From JAQWQB01 sp047636995 (GTDB lineage: Bacteria; Bacteroidota; Bacteroidia; Flavobacteriales_D; Sanyastnellaceae): 64,000 nucleotides of DNA. The position numbers were made by a program, and so were the translations under genes. Below, one piece after another: positions 53,298 through 61,522 of this stretch. Under the pieces are notes generated by a model, which saw only the letters and a list, made by a program, of their open reading frames with translations, made no database searches and was not told the origin of the DNA. The stretch's first letter is position 1, and every line of letters begins with the position of its first letter. The DNA is taken from assembly GCA_047636995.1 (NCBI GenBank), contig JBLIGQ010000001.1:1-64000 (forward strand), read 5' to 3'.

Positions 53298-53708
53298 TTA
53301 TGATTTCGTTTTAGCACTGGTCATTTCATCATAGACTTCGTCAATGGGCTCCCATAACTCGAGGCGCAATCCGTTCAAATCAAGAATGTGAATGAATTTG
53401 CCGTAATCCTCTTTCTGCAATTCACTTACAATCTCCACCCCTTCCGCTACTAAAAGCACGATGAGTTTTTCTAGGTCATCTACCCTGTAATTGATCATGA
53501 AGTTCTGGTTCCCAAAATAGTCTGTATCCTCTTTGAAAGGTGACCAAGCAGTATGTCCTTTTCCGCTCGGGTTGGATTCAGATTGCCATGCAAAACTTGC
53601 ACCGTAAGCATCAACTTCAAATCCTAAATGTTTCGCATACCAAGCCCTTGTCGCCTCGGGGTCTGGTGTCTTAAAAAAAACACCTCCAATACCTGTTACT
53701 CTTTTCAT
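53298..53708 (-). CDS. VOC (glyoxalase/bleomycin resistance) superfamily protein
   Basis: The 136-residue protein has the VOC beta-alpha-beta-beta-beta fold pattern: GGVFFKTPDPEATRAWYAKHLGFEV at the N-terminus and YGKFIHILDLNGLRLELWEP at the C-terminus, where Glu is a typical metal ligand. The ATG at 53708 is preferred to 53765, which would add 19 residues that run back into the tauE frame. It lies 11 bases after the transporter gene. The substrate is unknown; single VOC domains act in detoxification, ring cleavage and resistance. Confidence 0.88.
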   Translation of the reverse strand: MKRVTGIGGVFFKTPDPEATRAWYAKHLGFEVDAYGASFAWQSESNPSGKGHTAWSPFKEDTDYFGNQNFMINYRVDDLEKLIVLLVAEGVEIVSELQKEDYGKFIHILDLNGLRLELWEPIDEVYDEMTSAKTKS

Positions 53709-53719
53709 GAAAAAGGAAT

Positions 53720-54460
53720 TTAATTTTGAGCATAAGATGCAATTAAACGGAAAAGCATCACACATCCTGAAATGAACATGACCAAGATCACTAATTGCAA
53801 AAAGCGTTTGTCTGAGATATTTGACAACCAGAATTTCCCAATCAGGTTACCGAAAATAGCACCTAACCCAATGCAAAGTCCGAAATAGAAATACTTGCCT
53901 GAAAGCAATCCAAACGAAGCATAGGTGCTCACTTGCACCATGCCAACAATAAACGAATTAACTGCCTTCGTTGCGATCAACTCTTCCTTAGTAACGCCAA
54001 AATTGAGGTAAAACGGATTTAATACCATGCCCGTTGCTCCCACTAGTGAACTGACAAATGAGACTAGAAAACCCAAAGGCGCAAATGCAAAGACAGACAT
54101 CTTAAAGGCTTGTTTCTTTTTACCAAAACGAAATTGTACAGGGGTTGTAATTAGAAAAACAGCAATGACTGGAAGAACCCATTCTGCATTGAGTCGGGTA
54201 AAAAAGTAAGCTCCAATAAATGCACCTACAATAGCAAATGGCAGGTACCATTTTACAATGTCCCAACGGATGAATTCCCGAAAAACCCAGACCCGGCTTG
54301 GCCTTCCAATGAAATTCCCCAACTGAACAACGGGAGCAATTTTATTTGCTGGTAGAAATCCTCCTAAAACAGCAACGACTATTAAGGCGCCACCGCCACC
54401 TGCAATTGTAGAAAGGGCAAATGCAACTAATCCAATACCGAAGAGCAAGAAGTAAATCAT
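53720..54460 (-). CDS. TauE/SafE family membrane transporter
   Basis: The 246-residue protein has about eight membrane helices and the opening seen in this family (STIAGGGGALIVVAVLGGFLP), followed by PVVQLGNFIGRPSRV and SLVGATGMVLNPFYL. Members export sulfite, sulfoacetate or related anions; the actual substrate cannot be read from sequence. It follows the MutS-like gene by 21 bases and precedes the VOC gene, and these three probably share one transcript. Confidence 0.9.
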   Translation of the reverse strand: MIYFLLFGIGLVAFALSTIAGGGGALIVVAVLGGFLPANKIAPVVQLGNFIGRPSRVWVFREFIRWDIVKWYLPFAIVGAFIGAYFFTRLNAEWVLPVIAVFLITTPVQFRFGKKKQAFKMSVFAFAPLGFLVSFVSSLVGATGMVLNPFYLNFGVTKEELIATKAVNSFIVGMVQVSTYASFGLLSGKYFYFGLCIGLGAIFGNLIGKFWLSNISDKRFLQLVILVMFISGCVMLFRLIASYAQN

Positions 54461-54481
54461 CTATCAAAAAGGGTCCAAAAA

Positions 54482-56263
54482 CTACTTCGCTATAATGCCC
54501 ATTGACTTCATAAGCCAAGTAGCATTCATTGTATCACACACACCTTCTTTTAGCTTATAGTCAAAGAGTAAATCATTGTTTCCAATTTCTGACGCGAAAT
54601 GTTTGTTATCAACTGCTGCAGGATTTGTTTCTTTCAAGGTGCAAAGGGAAATATCATGGGTAGCAACAATCGCATGGATGTTTTTCTTTACCAACTGCTC
54701 TACAAAACCGCGTGAACCCTGCTCTTTGTCTACGGAGTTGGTTCCTTTGAGTATCTCATCAAGGAGGGCAACTACTTTCCCTTCTGTGGCGGCCAAATCA
54801 ATCAAACCCGAAAGTCTTTTGAGCTCAGCCATAAAATACGAAGTTCCAGAATCCAGCGAATCTGTTGTGCGCATAGAAGTATACAATGTAAAATCACCAA
54901 TGGAGAAGTGTTTTGCAAAAACAGGCGCACCAATTCGGCTCATCAGGATTGTTGCCCCAATTGTTCTGAGGTAGGTGCTTTTCCCGGCCATATTAGCCCC
55001 AGTTACCAACATCACTTTAATGGGATCTAACAAATTCACATCATTCGCTACCCCACCCTTGTGACGCATAAGCGGATGGACGAGCTCTTCTCCCACAAAA
55101 ACAGATTGGTCTGAGGGGATTGGAAAAGACATCTCACTCTTGAAATTAGCATAAACCGTGGCTACTGAAGCGTAGAATTCAATCTCGCCAATTGCCTGTA
55201 ACCAATGCCGTAAGCTATGTCCATATTTCTTTTGCCAACGAACAGCCTTGAGTGCATTTCGAAGATCTGCCAAATAAATCGCATTTGCGAACAGCCCTAC
55301 AAGGAGATTATTTCTTTGGTCAAAAGCAGATAAGATGCGATTGAGGGCTTTCATTGCCGCGCCAGCCTCTAACAATTGCGCATGCAAGTTTGCCAGTCTT
55401 TGTGCCGAATGTGGCAGCTGAGATGAAGTCTCAATTACCTCCTCGTAATTTCTGAAATACCCTTCATTCTTTCCAAGCGCCTCATAGATATCATTGATCT
55501 GTTTCAATTTCACCCCAATCAATCCAAGAGGGAGCGCAAAGAGAATGAAAGCTGATGTTGATGCAATGACCCCACTAAACCCCAAGTAAATAATCACTAA
55601 ACTGTACACAGGAACAAGGTATTGCATGAACCGTAAAAAAAGTGTCTCTCTCAAAGGCGGAGTGGTTTCTGCCCACTCCAATAATTTTTCTTCCAGCAAT
55701 TCGTCGTCTGTCAACATTGAAGTAGTGGCCGCAAGTGAAACACGCAATTCATGGTGAGGAGCCAATTCTTTAACAGCTTCATGACTTTCTAACATAGATC
55801 TGGATGACTCTGGACCCTTGAGTAAACGTTCTCTCAGAACCTTCTTGCCCATCAACGAGTTTGCCCTGTTGATAAAGGCGAACAATGAGTTGCTTCCTAC
55901 TACATCTAAATCTGACGCCCAAGGGTGACCAAACGGCAGGTCACCTCCTGATGATTGCCCAGACAAATCTCCATTTAAGCAAGCTTGTTCTATTTCACAA
56001 CGCTTTATAAAGGCTTTTGATCTTGAAACATCATTCTTCAACCCCACAGAAGTGCGCACAGCAAACAAAAAACCAATGAATAAAACACTGGCTGTGACCC
56101 AATAAAGTGTATGACCAGGAAGAGCAAGCCAGACGGCCAACACTAAAAGAAGGAAAGCCAAAATACGCACAACCACCAGCAAGCCTAACCTCTTTTGCTC
56201 TGTCTGCAGTTGCACTTCTCGCTCTGATCTCAGCGCCACATAAATCTCCTTCATCTTCTCCAT
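54482..56263 (-). CDS. Membrane-anchored MutS-like ATPase
   Basis: The 593-residue protein has the MutS C-terminal ATPase domain: Walker A TGANMAGKST (residues 421-430), VVALLDEILKGTNS for Walker B, and THDISL for the switch His. The N-terminal mismatch-recognition and connector domains of MutS are absent. Instead two membrane helices lie at about 27-47 and 53-70, and two more at about 216-231 and 233-251. Related proteins occur across Bacteroidota and are not part of mismatch repair. The first residues may also be read from a downstream Met (residue 4). Exact job unknown; see findings. Confidence 0.9.
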   Translation of the reverse strand: MEKMKEIYVALRSEREVQLQTEQKRLGLLVVVRILAFLLLVLAVWLALPGHTLYWVTASVLFIGFLFAVRTSVGLKNDVSRSKAFIKRCEIEQACLNGDLSGQSSGGDLPFGHPWASDLDVVGSNSLFAFINRANSLMGKKVLRERLLKGPESSRSMLESHEAVKELAPHHELRVSLAATTSMLTDDELLEEKLLEWAETTPPLRETLFLRFMQYLVPVYSLVIIYLGFSGVIASTSAFILFALPLGLIGVKLKQINDIYEALGKNEGYFRNYEEVIETSSQLPHSAQRLANLHAQLLEAGAAMKALNRILSAFDQRNNLLVGLFANAIYLADLRNALKAVRWQKKYGHSLRHWLQAIGEIEFYASVATVYANFKSEMSFPIPSDQSVFVGEELVHPLMRHKGGVANDVNLLDPIKVMLVTGANMAGKSTYLRTIGATILMSRIGAPVFAKHFSIGDFTLYTSMRTTDSLDSGTSYFMAELKRLSGLIDLAATEGKVVALLDEILKGTNSVDKEQGSRGFVEQLVKKNIHAIVATHDISLCTLKETNPAAVDNKHFASEIGNNDLLFDYKLKEGVCDTMNATWLMKSMGIIAK

Positions 56264-56297
56264 ACTGCAAAGAAAAGAAACCTTTTAACTTTTTTTA

Positions 56298-56331
56298 ATG
56301 TAGTAACATCTATTGTTTTTACATACATTTG
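56298..56331 (+). promoter_or_regulatory. marR promoter and probable operator
   Basis: TACATTTG (56324-56331) matches the -7 consensus exactly and stands six bases before the marR ATG. An imperfect 11-base inverted repeat, ATGTAGTAACA (56298-56308) and TGTTTTTACAT (56314-56324), with five bases between arms, ends on the -7 box: nine of 11 positions pair. This is a likely binding site for the MarR protein encoded downstream. Confidence 0.6.
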
Positions 56332-56337
56332 CCTGTG

Positions 56338-56811
56338 ATGAATATTGAAGAGGTAATCCAACAAAATCAGTTTAAGAGTGAATTTGAAAAACTATCAATT
56401 AATCTGATGTACACTTTAAGTCAGTTCACTGTGATTCAGCAACGTTTCTTCAGACAGTATGACTTAACCGTGCAGCAATACAATATTCTACGCATACTCC
56501 GCGGTCAAAAAGGCAGGCCAATAGGTGTCAATGAAATGATTGACCGCATGATTGATCGTACTTCTAACGCCTCAAGACTAGTAGAAAAACTAAGACAGAA
56601 GCACTTGTTAGAGCGCGTTGCATGCGTCAATGACAGAAGACAGGTTGAAGTGACCATCACTAAAAAAGGGTTGAGCTTGCTGGATGAGCTTGATGACCTT
56701 GTGGTGATGCGTTCAACTATTTATTCAGAAATAACAGAAAATGAAGCTGCACAATTCAACAACATGCTTGATAAGCTTCGCACAGGAATTGCATTCAATA
56801 CCACTACATAA
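56338..56811 (+). CDS. MarR-family transcriptional regulator
   Basis: The 157-residue protein has the winged-helix layout of MarR: an N-terminal helix for dimerisation, QQYNILRILRGQKG, then MIDRTSNASRLVEKLRQKHLLERV (recognition helix) and the wing CVNDRRQVEVTITKKGLSLL. ATG at 56338 is favoured over the TTG at 56329. It is followed after 23 bases by yceI, probably in one operon, and likely regulates its own promoter. The inducing ligand is unknown. Confidence 0.92.
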   Translation: MNIEEVIQQNQFKSEFEKLSINLMYTLSQFTVIQQRFFRQYDLTVQQYNILRILRGQKGRPIGVNEMIDRMIDRTSNASRLVEKLRQKHLLERVACVNDRRQVEVTITKKGLSLLDELDDLVVMRSTIYSEITENEAAQFNNMLDKLRTGIAFNTTT

Positions 56812-56834
56812 GAACAAGCAAATACACATCAATT

Positions 56835-57443
56835 ATGAAAAAGATTATTTTAGCATTGGCATTTTTGGCAGGAAGTACTGCTGTAATTGCATCAGGAGAT
56901 GAAGGGAAAACAGAAATGGCTGTTAACACCTCGAAAAGTCAAATCGAATGGGTTGGTAAAAAATTGACCGGTGAGCACCAAGGAACCTTCAACCTCAAGT
57001 CAGGAACATTGAATATTGAAGACGGCATGATCCAGTCTGCAAACCTTATCATTGATATGACTAGTATCTTGGTAACTGACGAAGGAATGGATGATGAGAC
57101 AAAAGGGAAGCTGAAAGGACACCTAAGCTCACCTGATTTCTTCAATGTTGCAGAACACAACACGGCTGCTTTTCAGTTGACAACATTCAAGCCTATGAAA
57201 GGTGAAAATGGAGCCAATTATGAGATCTCTGGAAAGCTTACCATTAAAGGGATCACTCAGGACATTTCATTCCCAGCGAAGGTTGACATGACAAAAGGCA
57301 GTGTAACTGCAACTGGAAGTCTTGTAATTGACAGATCGAAATGGGATATCCGTTACGGATCAGGGAGTTTCTTTGATGACCTTGGAGACAAGGTTATTTA
57401 TGACGATGTTGAAATTAACTTCAACCTTGTTGCTTCTAAATAA
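56835..57443 (+). CDS. yceI: YceI-family periplasmic protein
   Basis: The 202-residue protein has a signal peptide (cleavage near VIASG) and the YceI lipocalin-like barrel: SQIEWVGKKLTGEHQGTF (about 36-53), LSSPDFFNVAEHNTAAFQLT and VTATGSLVIDRSKWDIRYGSGSFF. Members bind isoprenoid-like lipids. It is in one unit with the MarR gene and followed by a terminator at 57461. A lipid-stress role is inferred only. Confidence 0.93.
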   Translation: MKKIILALAFLAGSTAVIASGDEGKTEMAVNTSKSQIEWVGKKLTGEHQGTFNLKSGTLNIEDGMIQSANLIIDMTSILVTDEGMDDETKGKLKGHLSSPDFFNVAEHNTAAFQLTTFKPMKGENGANYEISGKLTIKGITQDISFPAKVDMTKGSVTATGSLVIDRSKWDIRYGSGSFFDDLGDKVIYDDVEINFNLVASK

Positions 57444-57460
57444 GCAATTCAACCTAAATC

Positions 57461-57490
57461 AAAGGGACTCATTTTTTGGGTCCCTTTTTT
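57461..57490 (+). terminator. Terminator after yceI
   Basis: AAAGGGAC (57461-57468) pairs with GTCCCTTT (57480-57487), followed by T to 57490. The hairpin overlaps the stop end of the convergent barrel gene. Confidence 0.85.
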
Positions 57491-58224
57491 GTTTTCTTTT
57501 TTTTCCGTTCTGGGTCTTCGTGGAAATAGTAGCGCAGGTCAATAGTAAAGTAACTGCCTTCAAGATCAGCATTCACTCTGCGGATTTGATCATCGTACTT
57601 AATGAGCCCTTCCGCTTTAACGAGAGGTGAAAAAGGCTGATGATATGTAGCACCTAAATAAAATGACCCTTTGTCTTTTGTGCGATATTCGAAGCCATAA
57701 TTTAACACCAAAGCGAATTGCACCCACCTGTAACGGGCGGTGTATTGTTCAAAGTCGTAATAGGTTGTATCAACCAAGAGGTTGCTTGCGCTGAAGGTAT
57801 TGCTCGCATTCATGTCGATTGAAAATCCGCCTGCTGCATTCATCCACAAATCTTCACCAAGCTGCACATAGTAAGCTCCTTGAATAGGTATTTCGTAGCC
57901 CACCATGATGTAATCTATATTGCCCTCAACCTTCGCATCAAAATCATTCAACTGAAGGTGGTATTTTCTGCGAATAATATAGATACCTGTCTCCAATGAG
58001 AACGCGTCTGAAAATCCATAGCGGATGGCCATCCCAAAATTCAATGACACTTTTGGCGTCCATGTTCCTGAGAAGCTGGTAGAGTCTGATGTTATTTCAC
58101 TAAAATTCAAAAAAGCATTGGGCACAAGAGGTTTCACCTGAATCCCTAAGGTTGTCACGTTCTTTTGCGCCAGCATTATTGAGCTCAGCAGCAGCATCCC
58201 TACAATTGCGATCCAACTTCTCAC
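57469..58224 (-). CDS. Outer-membrane beta-barrel protein
   Basis: Read from the GTG at 58224 (GTGA overlap with the upstream gene), the 251-residue product has a signal peptide (MRSWIAIVGMLLLSS to about LAQ) and a barrel-like pattern of strands, ending in YFTIDLRYYFHEDPE plus a very basic Lys-rich tail of about 14 residues. No ATG lies nearby; upstream in-frame sequence is not signal-like. Such barrels resemble the outer-membrane-protein beta-barrel families of Bacteroidota. The basic tail is unusual, since most barrels end in an aromatic residue. Confidence 0.75.
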   Translation of the reverse strand: MRSWIAIVGMLLLSSIMLAQKNVTTLGIQVKPLVPNAFLNFSEITSDSTSFSGTWTPKVSLNFGMAIRYGFSDAFSLETGIYIIRRKYHLQLNDFDAKVEGNIDYIMVGYEIPIQGAYYVQLGEDLWMNAAGGFSIDMNASNTFSASNLLVDTTYYDFEQYTARYRWVQFALVLNYGFEYRTKDKGSFYLGATYHQPFSPLVKAEGLIKYDDQIRRVNADLEGSYFTIDLRYYFHEDPERKKKKTKKGPKK

Positions 58225-58547
58225 TTTGCTTTTAAATAACCAACAATTGCGAATGTGATTGCCACGGTGGTAATCACTAGTAATGCCCAGCGTAAATAAA
58301 CATTTGGAATCATGGGATTTCGGTATTTCGCATGCATCATGTTGTTGCACCAGGTAGCCTGTTTTTTATAGGTTTTCTCTATCCCAAAGAGGTGGGGAGC
58401 ATCATCTTCTTCTTCTTTAAAACGTTCGAAAACAATTCCTTCAACCTGTAGCATTTGCTCAAATTCATCAGCATGCTCTTCGAGGTAATATTCGTAGACC
58501 ATAAAACGGTTGTCTCCCGCGTGCTCATAATTATTTGTCAACCTCAT
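58221..58547 (-). CDS. Small tail-anchored membrane protein, unknown
   Basis: The 108-residue protein has a soluble N-terminal part (about 1-82) with acidic stretch FKEEEDDAP and one membrane helix at the C-terminus (about 86-106, ALLVITTVAITFAIVGYL). It overlaps nitroreductase by ATGA and the barrel gene by GTGA, so it is made in a coupled series. The N-terminal part, with EEHADEFEQMLQVEGIVFERF, has a faint likeness to DUF2007-type signalling domains. I do not recognise it and give no function. Confidence 0.75.
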   Translation of the reverse strand: MRLTNNYEHAGDNRFMVYEYYLEEHADEFEQMLQVEGIVFERFKEEEDDAPHLFGIEKTYKKQATWCNNMMHAKYRNPMIPNVYLRWALLVITTVAITFAIVGYLKAK

Positions 58548-59131
58548 TCATCAATCCATTCCGTTACATACTCAAGCGGCTTCCTGTGGCTTTTTGGCCA
58601 CTCCTCTTTTGGGTATCCCATGTAAAATAAACCGAGGCATTTATCTTGTGCTTCTAGTCCTAAAAAATCTTTCATTGCATCCGAATAGACAAACTTTGGC
58701 GAAGACCAAAACCCCCCAACACCATACGCTGTGGCTGTAAGATACATGTTTTGAACCGCACAAGCGACAGCTTCAACTTCCTCAATTTCAGGAATTCTTT
58801 CAGTTAAATCACGTTCCATACAGATTGCTACGATGACAGAAACCTCCTGTGTTCGCAGTAAAATCTTATCAAATTTCCTCTGAGAAAAAGTCGCAGGGTC
58901 TGTTGAACTCTTGTACAGATCAGGTAAAAACACCTCCAACTTCTTCATCCCTTCCCCGATGAACACCTTGAACCTCCAAGGCTGAGTCATCCCATGAGAT
59001 GGCGCCCACGTGCCGTTGCTCAAAATGTTTTCTACAATTTCTCGGTGTACTTTTCGATCTGAATAGCTTTCTGGACTTATTGACCTCCGATTTTTAATCA
59101 CTTCGGTGATCTCACTCAAATTGTACTTCAT
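58544..59131 (-). CDS. Nitroreductase family protein
   Basis: The 195-residue FMN-dependent enzyme opens with VIKNRRSISPESYSDRKVHREIVENIL, the RRS phosphate contact of nitroreductases, followed by APSHGMTQPWRFKVF and YGVGGFWSSPKF, and ends with SHRKPLEYVTEW. It should reduce quinones, nitro compounds or related substrates with NAD(P)H. ATG at 59131 is used, one base after the thioredoxin-like gene; a longer frame from 59197 is rejected because it runs through that gene. Confidence 0.92.
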   Translation of the reverse strand: MKYNLSEITEVIKNRRSISPESYSDRKVHREIVENILSNGTWAPSHGMTQPWRFKVFIGEGMKKLEVFLPDLYKSSTDPATFSQRKFDKILLRTQEVSVIVAICMERDLTERIPEIEEVEAVACAVQNMYLTATAYGVGGFWSSPKFVYSDAMKDFLGLEAQDKCLGLFYMGYPKEEWPKSHRKPLEYVTEWIDE

Positions 59132-59132
59132 T

Positions 59133-59690
59133 CTACTTCCATTTAATGTTGCAACCAATACTTGGCTTTTGTCCTTCAGGGGCCGGCTCACCCCCATTTT
59201 TTATTTGATCCAATGCTTTTCTTAAATGTTCACCGGTGACTTCAACGCCATTTCCCGGCCTTGCATCATCAAGCTGCCCGCGGTAAACACAAATGTCATG
59301 TGCATCAAAAACAGCGAAGTCCGGGGTACAGGCGGCGTCATAAGCCTTCGCAATTTCTTGGCTTTCATCATACAGATATGGAAAAGGGAATGCATTTTCA
59401 TCTGCCAAGCTCTTCATGAACTCAGGTCCGTCTTGAGGATAGTTATCTGCATCATTAGAACTGATAGCCACAAAGCCAAATCCTACATTTTGGTAGGTCT
59501 CAGCTACAGCGATTATGCCATCCAAAACATGCACTACAAAAGGACAGTGATTGCAAATGAACATTACTACCGTTCCCTTCTCCCCTTTAATATCAGAAAA
59601 TGAAACAAACGCATCTGAAGATGCATCTTTCAGCTTAAAATCGGGTGCTGTAAATCCAAGCGGAATCTGAGTGGTGAGTGTTCTTGCCAT
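59133..59690 (-). CDS. Thioredoxin-family (AhpC/TSA-like) protein
   Basis: The 185-residue protein has the thioredoxin fold: GFTAPDFKLKDA at the start, then VVMFICNHCPFVVH with CxxC near residue 47, and a cis-proline region near TPDFAVFD. The layout is that of Bacteroidota proteins often annotated thioredoxin family. The ATG at 59690 sits four bases after a perfect -7 element, TACCTTTG, at 59702-59695 on the minus strand. It leads a four-gene coupled operon. Confidence 0.88.
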   Translation of the reverse strand: MARTLTTQIPLGFTAPDFKLKDASSDAFVSFSDIKGEKGTVVMFICNHCPFVVHVLDGIIAVAETYQNVGFGFVAISSNDADNYPQDGPEFMKSLADENAFPFPYLYDESQEIAKAYDAACTPDFAVFDAHDICVYRGQLDDARPGNGVEVTGEHLRKALDQIKNGGEPAPEGQKPSIGCNIKWK

Positions 59691-59694
59691 GCTA

Positions 59695-59726
59695 CAAAGG
59701 TACAATCGAAACAGCTCGCTTTCGAA
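59695..59726 (-). promoter_or_regulatory. Promoter of the thioredoxin-nitroreductase operon
   Basis: On the minus strand TTTCG lies about 20 bases upstream of TACCTTTG (59702-59695), an exact -7 match. The ATG at 59690 follows after four bases, so the mRNA would be leaderless or nearly so. Confidence 0.55.
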
Positions 59727-59812
59727 ACTTCCTGTAAGATGTATCTATCTTCGAACTATGTTCTTTCGGTTTTGTTGCAATATTGAACAAGAGGCGCGAT
59801 TTTTGACCTATT

Positions 59813-61522
59813 ATGAGTGTGAAACTCTTTCTATTCCTTTATGTAATTTTAGTTTCAACTGTTTCAAACGCACAAGAAGACTCTCTTGAATGGGCGAAAT
59901 GGGGCATTGCTGATAGCTTTAACATGGAGTTTCAGCGCCTCACGTGTGATACCACTGTGCTTCAGGGGAAATTCTTAGCCTTCTACAGAGACCATGTAAT
60001 CATTGATGGACAATTCGATCAAGGGAAAAAAGTAGGCCAGTGGAAGCATTTCAGTTTGTACACTGACACCCTTCGGGCCGAAGGCCTATTTGAAAATGGA
60101 ATTCAAACTGGCGAATGGAATCACTATCATCTAAACGGCCAATTAAAATCTACCAAACGCTTGATAAATGGTTTGAAAAAAGGCGAACAAACCAGTTTCT
60201 ATAAAAACGGAAATCAACGTTTCGAGGCCTACTATGTAAACAATAAACACATCCAAGCGTTCACCACTTTTTACGCTACCGGTGACACAGCACTTCACCG
60301 TACATTTGATTTTTCACAGTCCATTTGGAAAGGAAACAGTCGTTCCTATTACAATCGAGGCCCGAAGTATGAAACCTATGCTTTCGAAGTTGACCCCAAC
60401 AACCCCAACCTCCAACAGCTCTTAGCTGGCGGCTTTTCACTTGAAGAACACGTTTTTTTAAATCTCAATGGTGTGAAGCAAAAACATCCTTACCCTTGGA
60501 TGAGGCTAGAAGGAAGTTATAGAAAGTACCACAGCACCGGGTACATGTGGGAGCACTTGGTTTATTTAGATGGACGACTTTCAAACGTATTGCAGGGCTC
60601 TAATCAATGGGGTTCTCCCCAAAAACAAGTCTTTGAAGAAAATGATACACAACAGTTCAAGCTTGTGCGATTCCAAAACACCGGAGACACATTATCTGTG
60701 GAAAATTACAAGGATGGATTTCTTAACGGTTCAAGCGAATACTATGAAAGCTTGAATCGAATTACTTGGAGCGGAAGTTTTTCAAAGGCCGTCCCACAAG
60801 GTCTTTGGAAGCAATATGATCGGAACCTCTTTCCCTATAAAACAATCAACTTCTCAAATCCAGATTCTATTCGCATTAAGACCGAACGTAAAGAAGGAAT
60901 TCTCCTTACAGAAGAGACGCTCGCTAACAATCAACTCAATGGTAAGCAACTGATTTACGGTTACTATGGTGAACTGGAAAGCGAAATTGAATTCTCAGAC
61001 GGACTTCTTGATGGTCAATACATTGCTTACAGAAAAGAAAGGCCTTTCAAAACGGGTGCTTACACTGAAGGCATCAAAACAGGCACATGGGAAACCTTTA
61101 ATCCACGAGGTAAGGTAACGTGGAGTGAGGCATTTGAGGGAATTAATTGCCAGAAAGACCTCTCACCATCTACACCTCTGATGATTGTTTCTGCGGCAAG
61201 CAGTGCCTATAAATACCAACCTGTTTTTCTACCCGCAGATCTTCACATCTCTTTTCAAACCCCTTTCGTTCAAAACGTTGGAGGGGCTCCACATTCAATT
61301 CGGCTGGCAACTGGGGGTAGAACAGGCGATGTATTGTTCATGGTAACGGTTGAGGATACTGGCCATATTATAAAAATAGAATGCATTGGTGCTTCCAAAG
61401 AAGACTTTTACCAAATTTCTTTGAGTATTTTGCAGCAAATGCCGTTCATGTTCCCCGCATACATAGAAGGAATGCCTGAAACCACTGAATGCATTGTTTC
61501 TTTCAATTTTAATCGTTTATGA
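59813..61522 (+). CDS. Exported MORN-repeat protein with TonB-C-like end
   Basis: A 569-residue protein with a signal peptide (to about SNAQ). The body holds several MORN-like repeats, as in YwqK-type proteins: GKKVGQWKHFSLY, GIQTGEWNHYHLNGQLKS, GLKKGEQTSFYKNGNQRF (about 65-130), and again GLLDGQYIAYR and GIKTGTWETFNPRGK (about 385-440). The C-terminal 75 residues (DVLFMVTVEDTGHIIKIECIG) look like the TonB C-terminal fold. It could act at the cell envelope, but the binding partner is unknown. The next gene overlaps its stop by ATGA. Confidence 0.75.
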   Translation: MSVKLFLFLYVILVSTVSNAQEDSLEWAKWGIADSFNMEFQRLTCDTTVLQGKFLAFYRDHVIIDGQFDQGKKVGQWKHFSLYTDTLRAEGLFENGIQTGEWNHYHLNGQLKSTKRLINGLKKGEQTSFYKNGNQRFEAYYVNNKHIQAFTTFYATGDTALHRTFDFSQSIWKGNSRSYYNRGPKYETYAFEVDPNNPNLQQLLAGGFSLEEHVFLNLNGVKQKHPYPWMRLEGSYRKYHSTGYMWEHLVYLDGRLSNVLQGSNQWGSPQKQVFEENDTQQFKLVRFQNTGDTLSVENYKDGFLNGSSEYYESLNRITWSGSFSKAVPQGLWKQYDRNLFPYKTINFSNPDSIRIKTERKEGILLTEETLANNQLNGKQLIYGYYGELESEIEFSDGLLDGQYIAYRKERPFKTGAYTEGIKTGTWETFNPRGKVTWSEAFEGINCQKDLSPSTPLMIVSAASSAYKYQPVFLPADLHISFQTPFVQNVGGAPHSIRLATGGRTGDVLFMVTVEDTGHIIKIECIGASKEDFYQISLSILQQMPFMFPAYIEGMPETTECIVSFNFNRL

